A stretch of DNA of 64,000 nucleotides. Origin: Ailanthus altissimus (Eukaryota; Streptophyta; Magnoliopsida; Sapindales; Simaroubaceae). Where the stretch lies: positions 38,065,001 to 38,129,000 of the forward strand of contig OX327683.1 of assembly GCA_946807835.1 (NCBI GenBank), written 5' to 3'. Below are positions 25,950 through 37,700 of this stretch, one piece after another (position 1 is the first letter of the stretch; each line of letters opens with the position of its first letter). The position numbers were made by a program, and so were the translations under genes. The notes under the pieces were generated by a model. That model was not told the DNA's origin. It saw only the letters and a list, made by a program, of their open reading frames with translations, and did no database searches.

Positions 25950-28068
25950 ATGGCAGGTCTTTCTCTCTTGTATATATATATATATTCTTTTTGGTTTCGA
26001 CAAATTAAGCTAGGGTGCCAAATTTAATCTGGGTTTCGATTGTTTTAGTCAACACGTGAACTGGGTTTTGCTTATATCACAGGTAATGCTTAATTTAGCT
26101 GTTGAGTGATTAGTAGGAGAGTCTTAATCGTGTAATTTCTTTTGAATTATGCTAAACTTCTCAAATGACGATTTTCATGTCAATTTGATACACCAAGCAG
26201 TCGTTGAGCGATGAAATGATTTAACTTCCAAAATTATCTATTACACCATTTCACTATTTAATAATTACTTGAGATAGAAAATTTGAAATACCACTTAAAA
26301 GTGTAGCATTATTTATTTCTTTTTTCAGCGGCAAAGGAAACGAAAACTACTTACATTAAGTGGTAACTCAGAAGATTTTGTTCCTTTTCTTTTTCTGGGT
26401 TATTTTGTTTTCTCATAAATCCGTTCAATGGTAATAGAGTTTGAACAGTTGGGTCAAATTATCATTGAAACAGATTGGGGATATTGCTATAATCTTCTTG
26501 TTTTTAGATGTAGGTTTTAGCATATGGACCTTAAAAACTTTGATATCACTGCTTTTGATGCTGAACTTTGTCTATATATCACGCATAATCAAAGTTGTTA
26601 ATATTGACTATGGATAGGCAGTATGAATTTTGTGTCTATCTTGTTTTTATTTATTTTCAGCGTTAGGTTCATTCTCACTGTACTATATTAGGTATGCTTT
26701 TCATATAGAGTCACTTGGATATTTGATCTTGTAATTTCTTTTAGGAAATATAACTACTCTGGTGGCCTGTTAAATCAATATCATGGATAAATTTTGTATT
26801 TCTTTGTGCTCAAACCCCAAATTGTAGAGCAGATATTGTTTCACTTTATTTTACAATGTTTGATGTACTTTTCAAGGTTCTTTTTGTAGCATACATCATC
26901 TTATCTTTAAATAAATTATCTAATTGAATTCATCTTTGCAATGACACTAATAGCCTGCTGCATCCAATTGCAGATAATGAAGAACCAATGATCAAGGATG
27001 AAAATGTAGCCAACCGATCAGTATTTCTCAAACTCAGGCAGTGGCAATGGTGGGGTTTGGTGGTACTCAACATCTTCTTCCTCCTGGCAGGCCAGTCTGT
27101 GGCTGTTATAGTAGGAAGATATTATTATGAACAGGGTGGAAAAAGTAACTGGCTGGCCACCCTTGTGCAAACTGTTGGCTTTCCAATCCTTTACATCCCC
27201 CTGTTTCTTCTACCCTCTCCTCAAGAGTCTTCATCTTCTTCTGGATCTCCTTCTTTTTTGACTCTTGCCTCAATCTACTTCTTTCTTGGAGTGTTACTTG
27301 CTGGTGACAACATGTTGTATTCTGTTGGGCTCTTGAACCTTCCTGCCTCTACTTTATTCCCTCATTTGTGCAAGCCAATTAGCTTTCAATGCAGTTTTCG
27401 CTTACTTCATCAATTCTCAGAAATTCACTCCTTTTATTCTTAACTCCGTCGTTGTCCTCTCATTATCTGCTGCTCTGGTTGCAATCAATGAACATTCCGA
27501 AGAACCATCAGGAGTCTCAAAGTGGAAGTATATAATTGGCCTCATTTGTACTCTTGGAGCTTCTGCAATTTACTCTCTTATGCTTTCTCTCATGCAGTTA
27601 GCCTTCGTGAAGGTTCTAAAAAAGCAAACTTTTGGTGTAGTTTTGAACATGCAAATTTATATGTCAGTTGTTGCTACTTGTGTTTGTATTGTGGGTCTCT
27701 TTGCCAGTGGAGAATGGAATACTTTGGCTGGAGAAATACAGACCTTTAACAAGGGAAAAGTTTCTTACGTGATGGTAGTTGTTTGGTTAGCTATCGCTTG
27801 GCAAGTTTGTTCTGTTGGTGTTGTGGGCCTAATTTATATGGTTTCTTCACTCTTCTCCAATGTAATAAGTACAGTCTCTTTGGCCATTACTCCTAATGTT
27901 TCAGTGATATTTCTTCATGACAACATGAATGGTGTGAAGGTAATTGCTTTGCTTCTGTCTATTTGGGGTTTTGCTTCGTACTTTTATCAAAATTATCTTG
28001 ATGATTCTAATGCAAGGAGATCACAGTATGATGTTAGTGAAACCCATAGCAATCCTGAATTCCATTGA
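25950..28068 (+). CDS. Purine permease (PUP9/10-like), frame broken by a one-base insertion
   Basis: Membrane carrier of the PUP family (drug/metabolite transporter fold) that moves purines, purine derivatives and often cytokinins across the plasma membrane. Exon 1 is tiny (25950-25956, MA plus one base); exon 2 runs 26974-28068. The frame from exon 2 reads through WWGLVVLNIFFLLAGQSVAV, GRYYYEQGGKSNWLATLVQT, FFLGVLLAGDNMLYSVGLLN and LPAST. It then shifts at an extra T in the ACTTTAT run (27353-27355) and would stop at 27443. One frame over, the family sequence continues without a break: SLICASQLAFNAVF, EEPSGVSKWKYIIGLICTLG, GLFASGEWNTLAGE, QVCSVGVVGLIYMVSSLFSN and WGFASYFYQNYLDD to 28068. Without the extra base the length would be 366 aa, normal for PUPs, with about ten membrane segments. 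No other lesion is seen. It is either a recent pseudogene or a sequence error. Confidence 0.88.
26149..26309. mobile_element. MITE in the purine permease intron, about 160 bp
   Basis: The left end ATGCTAAACTTCTCAAATGA and the right end TTAAAAGTGTAGCAT (reverse complement ATGCTACACTTTTAA) form imperfect terminal inverted repeats. Similar AATGCTAC(A/C)(A/C)TTT termini occur at about 30241 and, less well, at 12891 and 19361, so a dispersed family is likely. The flanks (ATT / TAT) could be a 2-3 bp target site. Confidence 0.6.
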
Positions 28069-31000
28069 TTTTCCGTTGGATTACTATGGAAGTAATACGC
28101 AGAAATTTGTAATATAGATTCTTTTTTCATAAAAAAAATTTCGTACTGTAATTGAAGACATTTTTTAGCAGGGTTACTGAACTTGCAGTTCACCAGCAAT
28201 ATAAAAGGAAATTTTAATTTATTTACAGCTGTCATAATGAATATGTTGCTACCTGATTGAAAAGCACGAAACACCGTGCTTCTACATATATTATATGGAT
28301 TTCCTGATCTTCTAGGACGTGTTTGTCTTTTGCCTGGTACCTTCCTCAATTGGCTTTTAGTTGCAACTTTATAAATAGTTGATTGGTACACCCATCACTC
28401 TACGGGCTTAACAGAGAAGATACACGCGTCTTTACACATGATTTTTCGCCTTCGTAGAATTTTCCTCATTCTTATAGTCTTCTCGAGTTCATGTAGAAGA
28501 AACTTGTTGCCGACAGATATGAACACGTATTGATCTTTTGAGACCATCTTCATGGACTTTGCAGCCTCATATTTTAAATGACCGAGATAAATTTTTACAT
28601 GCAATTAGAAGCTGGGAAGAGACTAATCCCATTTTCAAGATTTGACACTCAAAACTCTTATTAGATGTCTTCTTCAAAGAGACTTGTTGCCTGTTTTCTA
28701 GATGTGTAATCTTTGAATTGTCAACCCCTTCATCCACAAACACAGGAGAAAAACCAAATGACCCACTTTCAAATATTCGGATCTTCTATTGATATTACTA
28801 GTGTCATCTTAAGCCTGTGGTTTTTCCCATGAAATAAAGTTTTGAAATTGAATTGAAGTGACCCATATGCATGCACCCAATATGCTAGACAAATATTTTT
28901 TTTGCCATCAATCAAAAGTGAAGCCGCAATGTTTTAGTTTTAAATATTGTGGCCAAGGTGACTGAGGAAACCGCGGATTAGATAGACCTCTTCAATTACC
29001 AGGAAAATGGTTTCACAAAAACTCTCATTACATTTTATTGTCCTTGTTTTTTCCTTTGAAAACATCACCTTTTTTTTTTTTTTTTTAATTCTAAGATTTT
29101 TTTGAAATGTTCTACAACTACGGGGGAGGAGGGTTCGAGGGGTGCACTACAAGAGAGACGTTTGCCATTTTGACAACCCCCATGCGATTTTAATTCTGAG
29201 ATTTTGGTTGCCCGACTTCGCAAAACATGTGGGGTTTCTATTTTTCTGGTTCTCTTAATTACAGTTTAAGACTGAGAAATGTTGCATCCAACACTGCAAC
29301 ATCTAATTGCATTGTTCATATGATAATACCTATGCACCCCTGGTCTTTATTTTTGAATTGAACTTTTGGGAATAAAATACTTGGGAAATACCATCACTTT
29401 TGGGGCAACCCCAAATTTTAAAAACTGCTATATGCAGTGAAAGTAATTGACTGTTTTAGATTTTTTCTTTTTAATAAAAAATGAGTATTTTGGACGTTGG
29501 TTGCTTTCAAAAGTTCAGTTTACTTTGTTTAATTAGAACATTGAGAAAATTATTGCAATTCAAAAAACAACATAAGTGGTGCAAATCCAAACTTGTGGTG
29601 ATTTAACATCTATTGAATTCAAATCAAGGTGACAGATTCGTCCGGTTACTGTCATGACTTTAAAGTTAAAGACTTTGAGATCATCGTATATTGGCAATAA
29701 GAAGAAGGAAAGCTATTACTAATATTATTATTAAAAATAATATTATATATTTTAAATTATATTATAAATTGTATTAGAAAAAGTATTAAAGTAATGAAAT
29801 AATATAAAATTTAAAATAATTAATTATTTTATTTTATTATTCAATTATTATTTAACACATCATTTTTTTTATATAATTTAAAATGTCTAATATTATTGTT
29901 ATTGTTAATTGCCCTTATTAGGTCATACTCAATATCTAATTGGGTACACTTGAAATTTCAAGAAAATGGGGATACAGAAACTGATTAACAAAAAAAATCA
30001 GCTGTATTAATTATTTTGCTAATTTAATTTGGAGTTGGCTTTGTACATAGTCCCCAAGTCTCAACTACATTGCCTTAATCGAACCATCGCACATGCCATG
30101 GACTAGTCAGAATGCATTTTGTTTTTCTTTGCTGTCTTAGAATTTTCTCAAAGTTTCTTCTAAACGTCCAAACTCAACCGTCCATTTCACAATCTCCTTC
30201 GTTAACTCGCTCCGTTTTGATTCATTTTCTTTTATATATTAATGCTACAATTTGTAAATGGTATTTTAAATAATGTATTAAATAATATAATAATATAATA
30301 AATAAATTTTAAATTAAAAATAAAGTAATATTATATATTTTAAATTTTTTAATTGTAAATAATGTATTAAATAATTATTAAATATTGTAATAAATAAAAT
30401 TTATATTTATATTCTTTTATTATTTAATAATCGTTTGACATATTTTAAAATAAATAAATTAAAAATATTATTTTAAAAATATTTTTAAATGTACAGTTAC
30501 AATACTCATAATATTTTGGTATAATTTTGTATTATTTACCATAACACTTAGAGCTTTAATATGGTGAAAAAATTTGAGCCCGCCTTCTCTTTGACTCTTC
30601 CCTTTTTTTCCTCTTCTAATATAATGGAAAAAGAGTAATATTATATTTTTTAAATTTAAATTTTAAATAAAGTGTTAATTTATTATTAAATTAAAAAAAT
30701 AATTAATTAACATGCATAACATTTCTGACCCAGTACAGACACCGACCACTAAGTCAACGAAGCGATCGGCCTGTTTTGATTGATTTTCACGGAGTGATAA
30801 TTTTGAATTTTTTTTGCCTCGGCTTGAATTTATTCTTTAAAAGAAAAAGCATATCCTTTGAACCAAACAATTTGGACATCCGGAAAAAAATGGAAGAAAA
30901 ATCAAACGGTCGATAAGGAAAAGGAGGACGAGATCGTAGGGATCAGAGTGAGTATGAGAAATGGGAAGAATCGTCGCAACTCTTTTTCTTCTCCAAGATC

Positions 31001-32160
31001 AGATGAATGGAATCTATGTGGGATGGGATATTGATAGTGATCCGAGCTTTTTAACTTTTTTTTCCTGACCGTTGGTAAAGACGACTCAAAGGTCCCCACT
31101 CTCCACGTAATTAATTAAAAGGAACTCGTCAAAGGCCAAAAGAATTAAAATCACTGACACTGCGCCCATTTAGTTCCATAGCTCTCGAGTCTTAAATTCG
31201 TTGGCTGTACGTACAGCTACCACTCATCACTCAATACTAAGTAAGTAATTACACGAGGGCTCCACCACCCACCACAATTTGGATTTGGTTTTTGATCGTG
31301 ATACCACGTCATTCCTCTTTCTTTTTTCTTGTACACGTGTCCACCACCACCTCTGTTTGATCTATCTAATCATCCTTCAACCACCCACCCATTGCCCTCC
31401 TTTTCACTCTCCACTATTAAAACCAATGTTGGCGCAATTAATTTTAAATTAGTAATTACCCTCGTTTTGACTCTCTTTTATTGAGGACCATTAACACAAA
31501 CAACATTTGAACTTGAAAAGCGCCCCCCCACTTGTTAAACTTTTACCGGAAAATTATCTGGTGAGATACGTGGTTCGTAAATTTTTAAATATACAGATAA
31601 TATTTTGTAAAATATTATAAATTATATAAAATTTATAAATTTATAAAATAATAACATATAACAAATGAATTATTATATATGAGTTACATAATTTATTATA
31701 TCAATTTTTTTGTTATTATAATATATATATATAATTATTAAAAAATTATTTAACTCATCGTAAAAAGTTTCTGCATATTTATTAAAATAAATTATATAAA
31801 AATTATAAATTAATTATACAATATCAAATGATAATATTACTCATAATATAATAAATTATTAAATCATTCTTAAATGGCCTTATATTGTTCGTTGACTAAG
31901 AGCACTCCATATTTAAATTCCAAAAAATTTCAGAATAAAATAGCAATTCAGCGCAAAAGCTAAAAAAATATATTTATACAGGGAACAGACAGTTTGCTTT
32001 TTTCCTTTTTTTCCCTCCCTCTAATTTCTAATTTACTATTATAAATAATTTAAACTGAAATAAAAAGAAAAATGTAAACAAAAAAACACAAACAGAAGGG
32101 GCAAAACCGTACTTTTGAGAAATCAAATAAAAGCACCAAAAATGTCAACGCACATCACGC
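28069..32160. other. Intergenic region, 4.1 kb
   Basis: The permease 3' UTR occupies the start. From 28400 to 29660 the sequence is unique-looking and non-coding. From 29710 to 29890 and 30240 to 30720 it is extremely A/T-rich, MITE-like at 30241. The 30720-31430 part has ordinary promoter-like composition but faces no gene start nearby. The 31560-32100 part is A/T-rich and holds the 3' flank of the DUF740-like gene. No gene is supported. Confidence 0.5.
30241..30515. mobile_element. AT-rich MITE-like element
   Basis: It begins AATGCTACAATTTGTAAATG-GTATTTTAAA, closely matching the terminus of the MITE in the purine permease intron. The far end near 30510 is a weaker inverted match (ACAGTTACAATACTC). 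The interior is almost entirely A/T. The right boundary is approximate. Confidence 0.4.
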
Positions 32161-33057
32161 TCAACGGTTGCGATTGACTCTTCCAAATTCAGCAAGCTTC
32201 CTGGACCGATTGGCGCAAAACGACGCTGCAGTTGAGAGGTGGGGCTTCCGACCCGAACACCTAATCTCCCCGGAATACGCCAAGTCCGGCGGCAATCCGC
32301 CTTTCTGGTTCCAGTGGCGATTAGGACTCGGCCTCACCAACGGACTCAAACAGAACGCCAAACCAGCAGACACGTTCTTGTTGTGCCCCGTCCGCGTCCG
32401 TCTAATCGCCGGAGCCGTGGGCATCGGCGTCTTCCGCCACTCCTCGGTCGAGTCCCCGCTCCCCGACGGCGATCGATCGCAATCGTCGTCTGAATCCATT
32501 TCCCCCGCCGGCGACATTCCCCGATTCGATATCCGGCAATCCCTCCGACCATTGGGCACAGAATCTTCCTCCAAATAACACGAATTGGATTTCTTTGTCC
32601 GACGCGAAGGGAAAATCGCGGAGAACCAAGACGACGAAGACGAGGACGACGACTTGCACGAATCTGGAGGATCCGAATTGTACTTATCGGATCTGGACCT
32701 GAACAGATTCGAGAGCAGAGAGAACCTGCCGTGCTGCTTCTTAGAGGAGGCGAGATTACCGGCCGTGGAGAAAGTGGAGGAACAGTTGTAAGTGGGCCCC
32801 ACTTGGGGAGTACTGTAGAAGCGGTGATGGTGGTTGTAAGCCCACGTGGAGGCGGTTGTGTCGTCGGATTTCCTGCGAGTGACGTACGGAGAAACGGAGC
32901 GAGGGAATATAAGAGGCGGCGGTTCTTGGTGGTGCTGCTGTTGCTGGGCTTGAGCTTGAACTTGGGCGGCGATGAGAGCGAAGAGGCGTTCACGGAGACA
33001 AGAAGAGCAGACGCCGACGCTGCTACTGAGGTCGGATGGATGTTTCTTACACCTCAT
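32161..33057 (-). CDS. DUF740/OCTOPUS-like small protein of unknown function
   Basis: Intronless, 298 aa, read on the minus strand from the ATG at 33057 to a TGA at 32161. The N-terminus MRCKKHPSDLSSSVGVCSSC has a CxxH plus CxxC arrangement (Cys3, His6, Cys17, Cys20), followed by LRERLFALIAAQ. This head resembles the conserved N-terminus of the DUF740/OCTOPUS family, whose founding member is a polar membrane-associated protein in phloem cells. A Gln/His-rich run, a Ser run before WFSAIFPSRR, acidic and basic low-complexity stretches and a basic tail (ANRSRKLAEFGRVNRNR) follow. Most of the protein is predicted disordered. Overlapping open frames on the other phases arise from its locally high GC and are not genes. 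Coding status is well supported; the family name rests on the N-terminal motif and is less sure. Confidence 0.8.
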   Translation of the reverse strand: MRCKKHPSDLSSSVGVCSSCLRERLFALIAAQVQAQAQQQQHHQEPPPLIFPRSVSPYVTRRKSDDTTASTWAYNHHHRFYSTPQVGPTYNCSSTFSTAGNLASSKKQHGRFSLLSNLFRSRSDKYNSDPPDSCKSSSSSSSSWFSAIFPSRRTKKSNSCYLEEDSVPNGRRDCRISNRGMSPAGEMDSDDDCDRSPSGSGDSTEEWRKTPMPTAPAIRRTRTGHNKNVSAGLAFCLSPLVRPSPNRHWNQKGGLPPDLAYSGEIRCSGRKPHLSTAASFCANRSRKLAEFGRVNRNR

Positions 33058-33140
33058 TACTTGACAACAAATGTATCTTCTAGTCTCTACTACTATTATT
33101 TAGAGGAAAGAAACAAACAGTACTAGTATTTTATGTGTAT

Positions 33141-33164
33141 ATGAATATGAATATGAATATGAAT
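33141..33164. repeat. (ATGAAT)4 hexamer microsatellite
   Basis: Four tandem ATGAAT units about 85 bp upstream of the DUF740-like start, probably in its leader or core promoter. Confidence 0.9.
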
Positions 33165-33470
33165 GCAAATGTATAAAGTTTTTTACTGTGTATGTGCATA
33201 TGATTTTTCCTTTGTTTTTTCTTGCGTGTGTGTGTTGATTATATTATATGTGGTGGGTTTGTTGGTGAGTGGCACTATCAAATATCAATTGAGGAGGAGG
33301 GCTTGGGATGTGTGTTTTTGCTGAAATGAAGAGATCTAACGAGGAAATCGAAGGAAGAGGCTTTGTCTTGTTCTCTCCAGTTTCAGAATGAAAGACGGAG
33401 AAAAGACGGAGTCTTTATATGTGATTAGATATTTGAGTTTTTAATGTAAGAGAAGAAAGAGAGTTCTTTT

Positions 33471-33487
33471 TTATTATTATTATTATT
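33471..33487. repeat. (TTA)n microsatellite
   Basis: About six trinucleotide units in the upstream region of the DUF740-like gene. Confidence 0.9.
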
Positions 33488-34224
33488 GTTGTGTGTGGGT
33501 AATTTGGTAATTTCATTATTTATTAAATTTTAAGAAGAGAAAGGAAAGTGAGTGTGAGTCCAAGTTATAAATATATGATGCCACGCTGTACAGAGTAGAG
33601 GAGGCCCATTTACTTTCGCAGGTGCGAGTACAGTTGGATAACAATTTTGTTTACCAAATATAATTTGACACGCCATATATTTGTCAATTAGTGATTACCC
33701 ACATATTAAGTTTTGATTCCTAGAAAAGCAACTAGCAATTAAACATGTTTATTTTTTTTTCCTTTTTTAAATAAAATTTGTTATTTTATTAGGTGGATTC
33801 TTAATGATTACCTCATCCAAAATGTTTCTTCAACCTGCTTACCTCTTGAATTTTCCTCTTTTCCCCTGTTTCCCCTGTTTTGTTTTATTTATATTAAATA
33901 TTAATAATTGGCTTTGATTATTCGTGTGGAAAAGTGAGGAATTGCATTTGTGTTATTTTATAACCTAAAAATAGTATTTAAGTTAAATAAACCCCACGGC
34001 CCATGGCTGCGCGTGTTGCTGTAAAAAATCATAACTGATACTAATTATTTTTTTTTGTGTTAGTTATGAGTATAACGTTTGTTATTAACTTAAAAAATTA
34101 ATCAGTTAAATAATGTTATATATTTTTATATATAAATTTATTTAATTTATATTCAATATAGAATGTGATATTTTCTCTTACTTAATTACATGATGCTATC
34201 GTCATGGTCTGATCTAAATTTAGA

Positions 34225-35280
34225 GGTCAATTTGACCCGTATTATTTATCCCTTGAAATTAAAAGATCTATTATCTACGTGACAATTTTTATAAAAACTC
34301 AATATATTAAATTTTTAGAGCCCATTTGACCTGTAATGCCCATCTCACTAGGGATATAAGAACCTACTTCTCACGTAACAATTTCTATTAAGACAATTTT
34401 AACAACCCACATACGAATAAAGATTCGGGTCTGCTCTGATTTCACTTGTCATAAACGGAGCGCTTGCTATTGATACAAAAAGACTAGCCTATTAGGTAAT
34501 ACTGTCTACCTACTTATATATACCCAAAATTCACTCAATTTCTATTTGATGTGGGGCATGACACTCGGGTGAGCAGAATCCAACATGGCAAGTGCCATAA
34601 GCTTACAAATAAAAATTTGGGTCTACTTTGATTTCATTTGTCACAGGGCGGGAGCTTGCTATTGACCTAAAATATTAGTTTGTTAGATAATACTGCCTAC
34701 ATGCTCATATATATCTAATATTCACTCAATTTTTATTCGATGTAGGACATGATACTCAAGTGTGCAGAATCCAACATGGCAAGTGCCATAAGCTTATGAA
34801 TGAAAATTTGAGTCTGCTTTGATTTCATTTGTCACGAGTCAAGCACTTGCTATTGACTTAAAAGACTAGTTTGTTAGGTAATACTACCTATCTGCTCATA
34901 TATATTTAAGATTCACTTAATTTTTATTCGATGTGAGACGTGACACTCGAGTGGGCAGAATTCAGCATGACAAAAAATGTGCACGCTCACGCATTGTCAA
35001 AAGGTGTGAAATACGCTTGTCATTAATCCAAACTCATAGGCCAACCTGACCCGTATTGCCTAATTTCAAGGCCATAAGGGATCTACTGCTCATGTGACAA
35101 TCTTTATTAAAACTCAAGAAATATGATTTTGAGGGTCAACTTGGCATATAATACTCATCTCAACTGTTTTTTGGAGACTTACCTCCCACCTAGCAATTTT
35201 CATTGAGATGACTTTAAGAGTTCATACACGAATAAGAATTCAGATCTATTATGATACCACTTGATACCTGTGACGTGATG
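34225..35280. repeat. Nested repeat block: three 192-bp units between duplicated flanks
   Basis: Three direct units start at about 34414, 34606 and 34798. Each carries GGGTCTGCT(C/T)TGATTTCA-type sequence, TTGCTATTGA, TTCACTCAATTTTTATT and CAACATGGCAAGTGCCATAA. Flanking them is a pair of related direct blocks: a TTGACCCGTATT... and CATTTGACCTGTAATGCC pair at 34225-34410, and the matching pair at about 35037-35220. A truncated fourth unit follows (ACACGAATAAGAATTCAG, 35226). Copies differ by roughly 10-20 percent. The origin is probably a retroelement terminal region amplified in place. Confidence 0.85.
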
Positions 35281-36099
35281 ATTTATAATGTACCTATCTC
35301 AAAGGAAGAGTGTTGGGCTTGGGTTTTTTTTAAAAAAAAATTATCTTATGTCATTTTTGTGATTTGTGGTGGATGTTTCGGCAACAAATCAAAAGCTTGT
35401 TCATAGTTTAATTGACCTGAATTACCTCGTTGGAGGTTTAGTTTGTATTAGTACATGTTACGATTCTATTGTCAAAGAACGTAGTCGGCAACAAATATTT
35501 GACTTCAATTTCGTTAATTAAGGTGATTTTTTCCTACAAAATTAAATCAAATTCCCTCTTTTACCTAATTGATTATGTTGAAAAACCAAGTTATATATAA
35601 ATAATGATAAGATGGAATCAGCCTTCATTAATCATATCAAATTCAAATTTCAAAAGAATCTTATCAACTGTCTTAACTGAAAATTAATCAATATTATTTA
35701 ATTTTGCGTTTGTTGTTTAAGAGTGAAAAGGCTAAAAAAAAAAAAACAATGCCCATGTCCCGTTGCTTTCCAACAAAGTATTTGATCGTAAAATACTATA
35801 TATATATATATGTATATATATAAAGAAATAAATGGGGGTAAATAATCTAATGAGTTATGCAATATATTCTCTTATGAGTTGTACTATTATATGATATTAT
35901 TTTATTTTATTGACATGTGACTTTTGTACTATTTAAATCATATTATAAAATTATATCATGTGTTTAAGTACTAATCATATAAGCTATGTTGTTTATCAAA
36001 GTAAAACTCACCACGTACACACGCAGTAGTTTACATGTTCATGTCATTTTATCAGATGGGCTACATCTATAAGATTAAAAAGAGCAAGCCTCTTTGTAA

Positions 36100-37700
36100 T
36101 TTCTAAGTTGTGCATAACTCTAACTGAATCGATCTGTCCTGTAGTTTTATTTATAAATTTTAGGATGAATCTTAACTATTACTTGTGTATATTTATAAAC
36201 TCTTATTACAGCATAAAATTTTACCAAAATTTTGGCAGAGTTTTCTTTATTTTTCGATCTACTCAAACCCACAACTCAAAGAAATCAACATTTCTATATA
36301 TTTGTTGGATGCACTCGTACTTTCAAATTTCTCATTTATATCCACAATACAAAATCACCACCGATTACATCTATCTAGACCATTCATCTACAAAATCTAG
36401 GAATCTAAGAAAACATTAACAACAGTTATAGTATCAAATGTTCGAATAGTATAATACACATTCAAATCAAGTACTCTCATACAACTTGAAAATAACAAGA
36501 AAAAATTCAAAAGTATTGAACTATATTAAATGAAAACCCTACGATTGTACCAACTCAAAATAAATAACTTCTCACCTTATCACTAAACTTATCTTCTAAT
36601 ATTAACTCCATTGAATTAAATAGTTCATACAATTTTTCGATAGGGAAAAATATAATAAAATAGGGTGAGTCGATTGACTCAGTGAGTGGATATAATTTAA
36701 AAAATTGAAATAGTCTTTAGGCATATGATAAAACACACAAATATATGGCTTTCACAAATTTCATTTCTCTTACTATTTTTTATGTAAAAATATAGTGTAT
36801 AAACTGATCTTGAATTAAAACATATAAATCACTATATAGAATCGCTTACCATAAAAATATATTTCTTAATCTTTGTGTACAAATAATAGCTAGATCATAA
36901 ATAACAGAAACTATCATAAAAATTTGTGTACTCAAGTATAAATATTTGAAATCTATTGCCATATCTCTTTCTTAGTTGAGTATGGTCATACTCACATAGT
37001 ATTTAAAATATCATATACTATACTATACAAAAAACAGCCACACTAAACTATTACTAGGGGAAACCTCATTGTACCTGGAATGTCCCTCGAGCAGAGCATT
37101 AGACGTATTCATCTCATATCCTCGTCTTACGTATACACAAAATAAACTGGCTCTCAAATAGTGAAGTGCCTATATATACGGCCCAGAATTTATGTGTGTA
37201 CAAACGAGTCCCAATGACCTAAATCTCATATCTTTATCTAAATAGGGGGATACCGTCTAGTAGTTTCAAAATCATATCATTTATACAATATATGAACTTA
37301 TAATATATCATAAATCATATCTCGTATTCTTTAAGCTCCAATCATTTAGAAATGATTACTAGAAATATAAAACAAATACAATCTCAAGATAAATATTTTA
37401 AAAAGCCAAAACCATAGTGTAGATGCTTTTTTTATAACATAAAGTAATTCATTTCATGAAATAAAGCATAGTTCAATTTAAATGATATATTATTAGCTAT
37501 AAAAGAAAGAACCATGTTTATTATGCTTTAAAATATATTTTTCTAAAATTATGAAGCAAAAATTATAAAAATAATTTAAGTATCCACTAACTGATAAGAC
37601 GATGCTCTAAAATATGTTTCAAGACACGTCATAAATGAGAACCCTTCAACTCACGAAGTTATTGCGACTTCGGTTCTCAAAAGATTGAAATAATCAAGTA
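36100..37700. mobile_element. Possible LTR-type remnant
   Basis: The text around 36212-36300 (AAAATTTTGGCAGAGTTTTC, then CCCACAACTCAAAGAAATCA) and the lines that follow resemble the non-coding region of plant Ty3/gypsy elements near the LTR. This is resemblance only; no domain or paired repeat was found. Confidence 0.3.

Noticed and set aside
32168..33126. Several long open frames on both strands across the DUF740-like gene
   Set aside because: Shadows of one GC-rich coding exon; only the 298-codon minus frame has a conserved N-terminal motif and sensible composition.
36108..36419. 103-codon plus-strand frame
   Set aside because: Lies in LTR-like non-coding text; composition and sequence are not protein-like.
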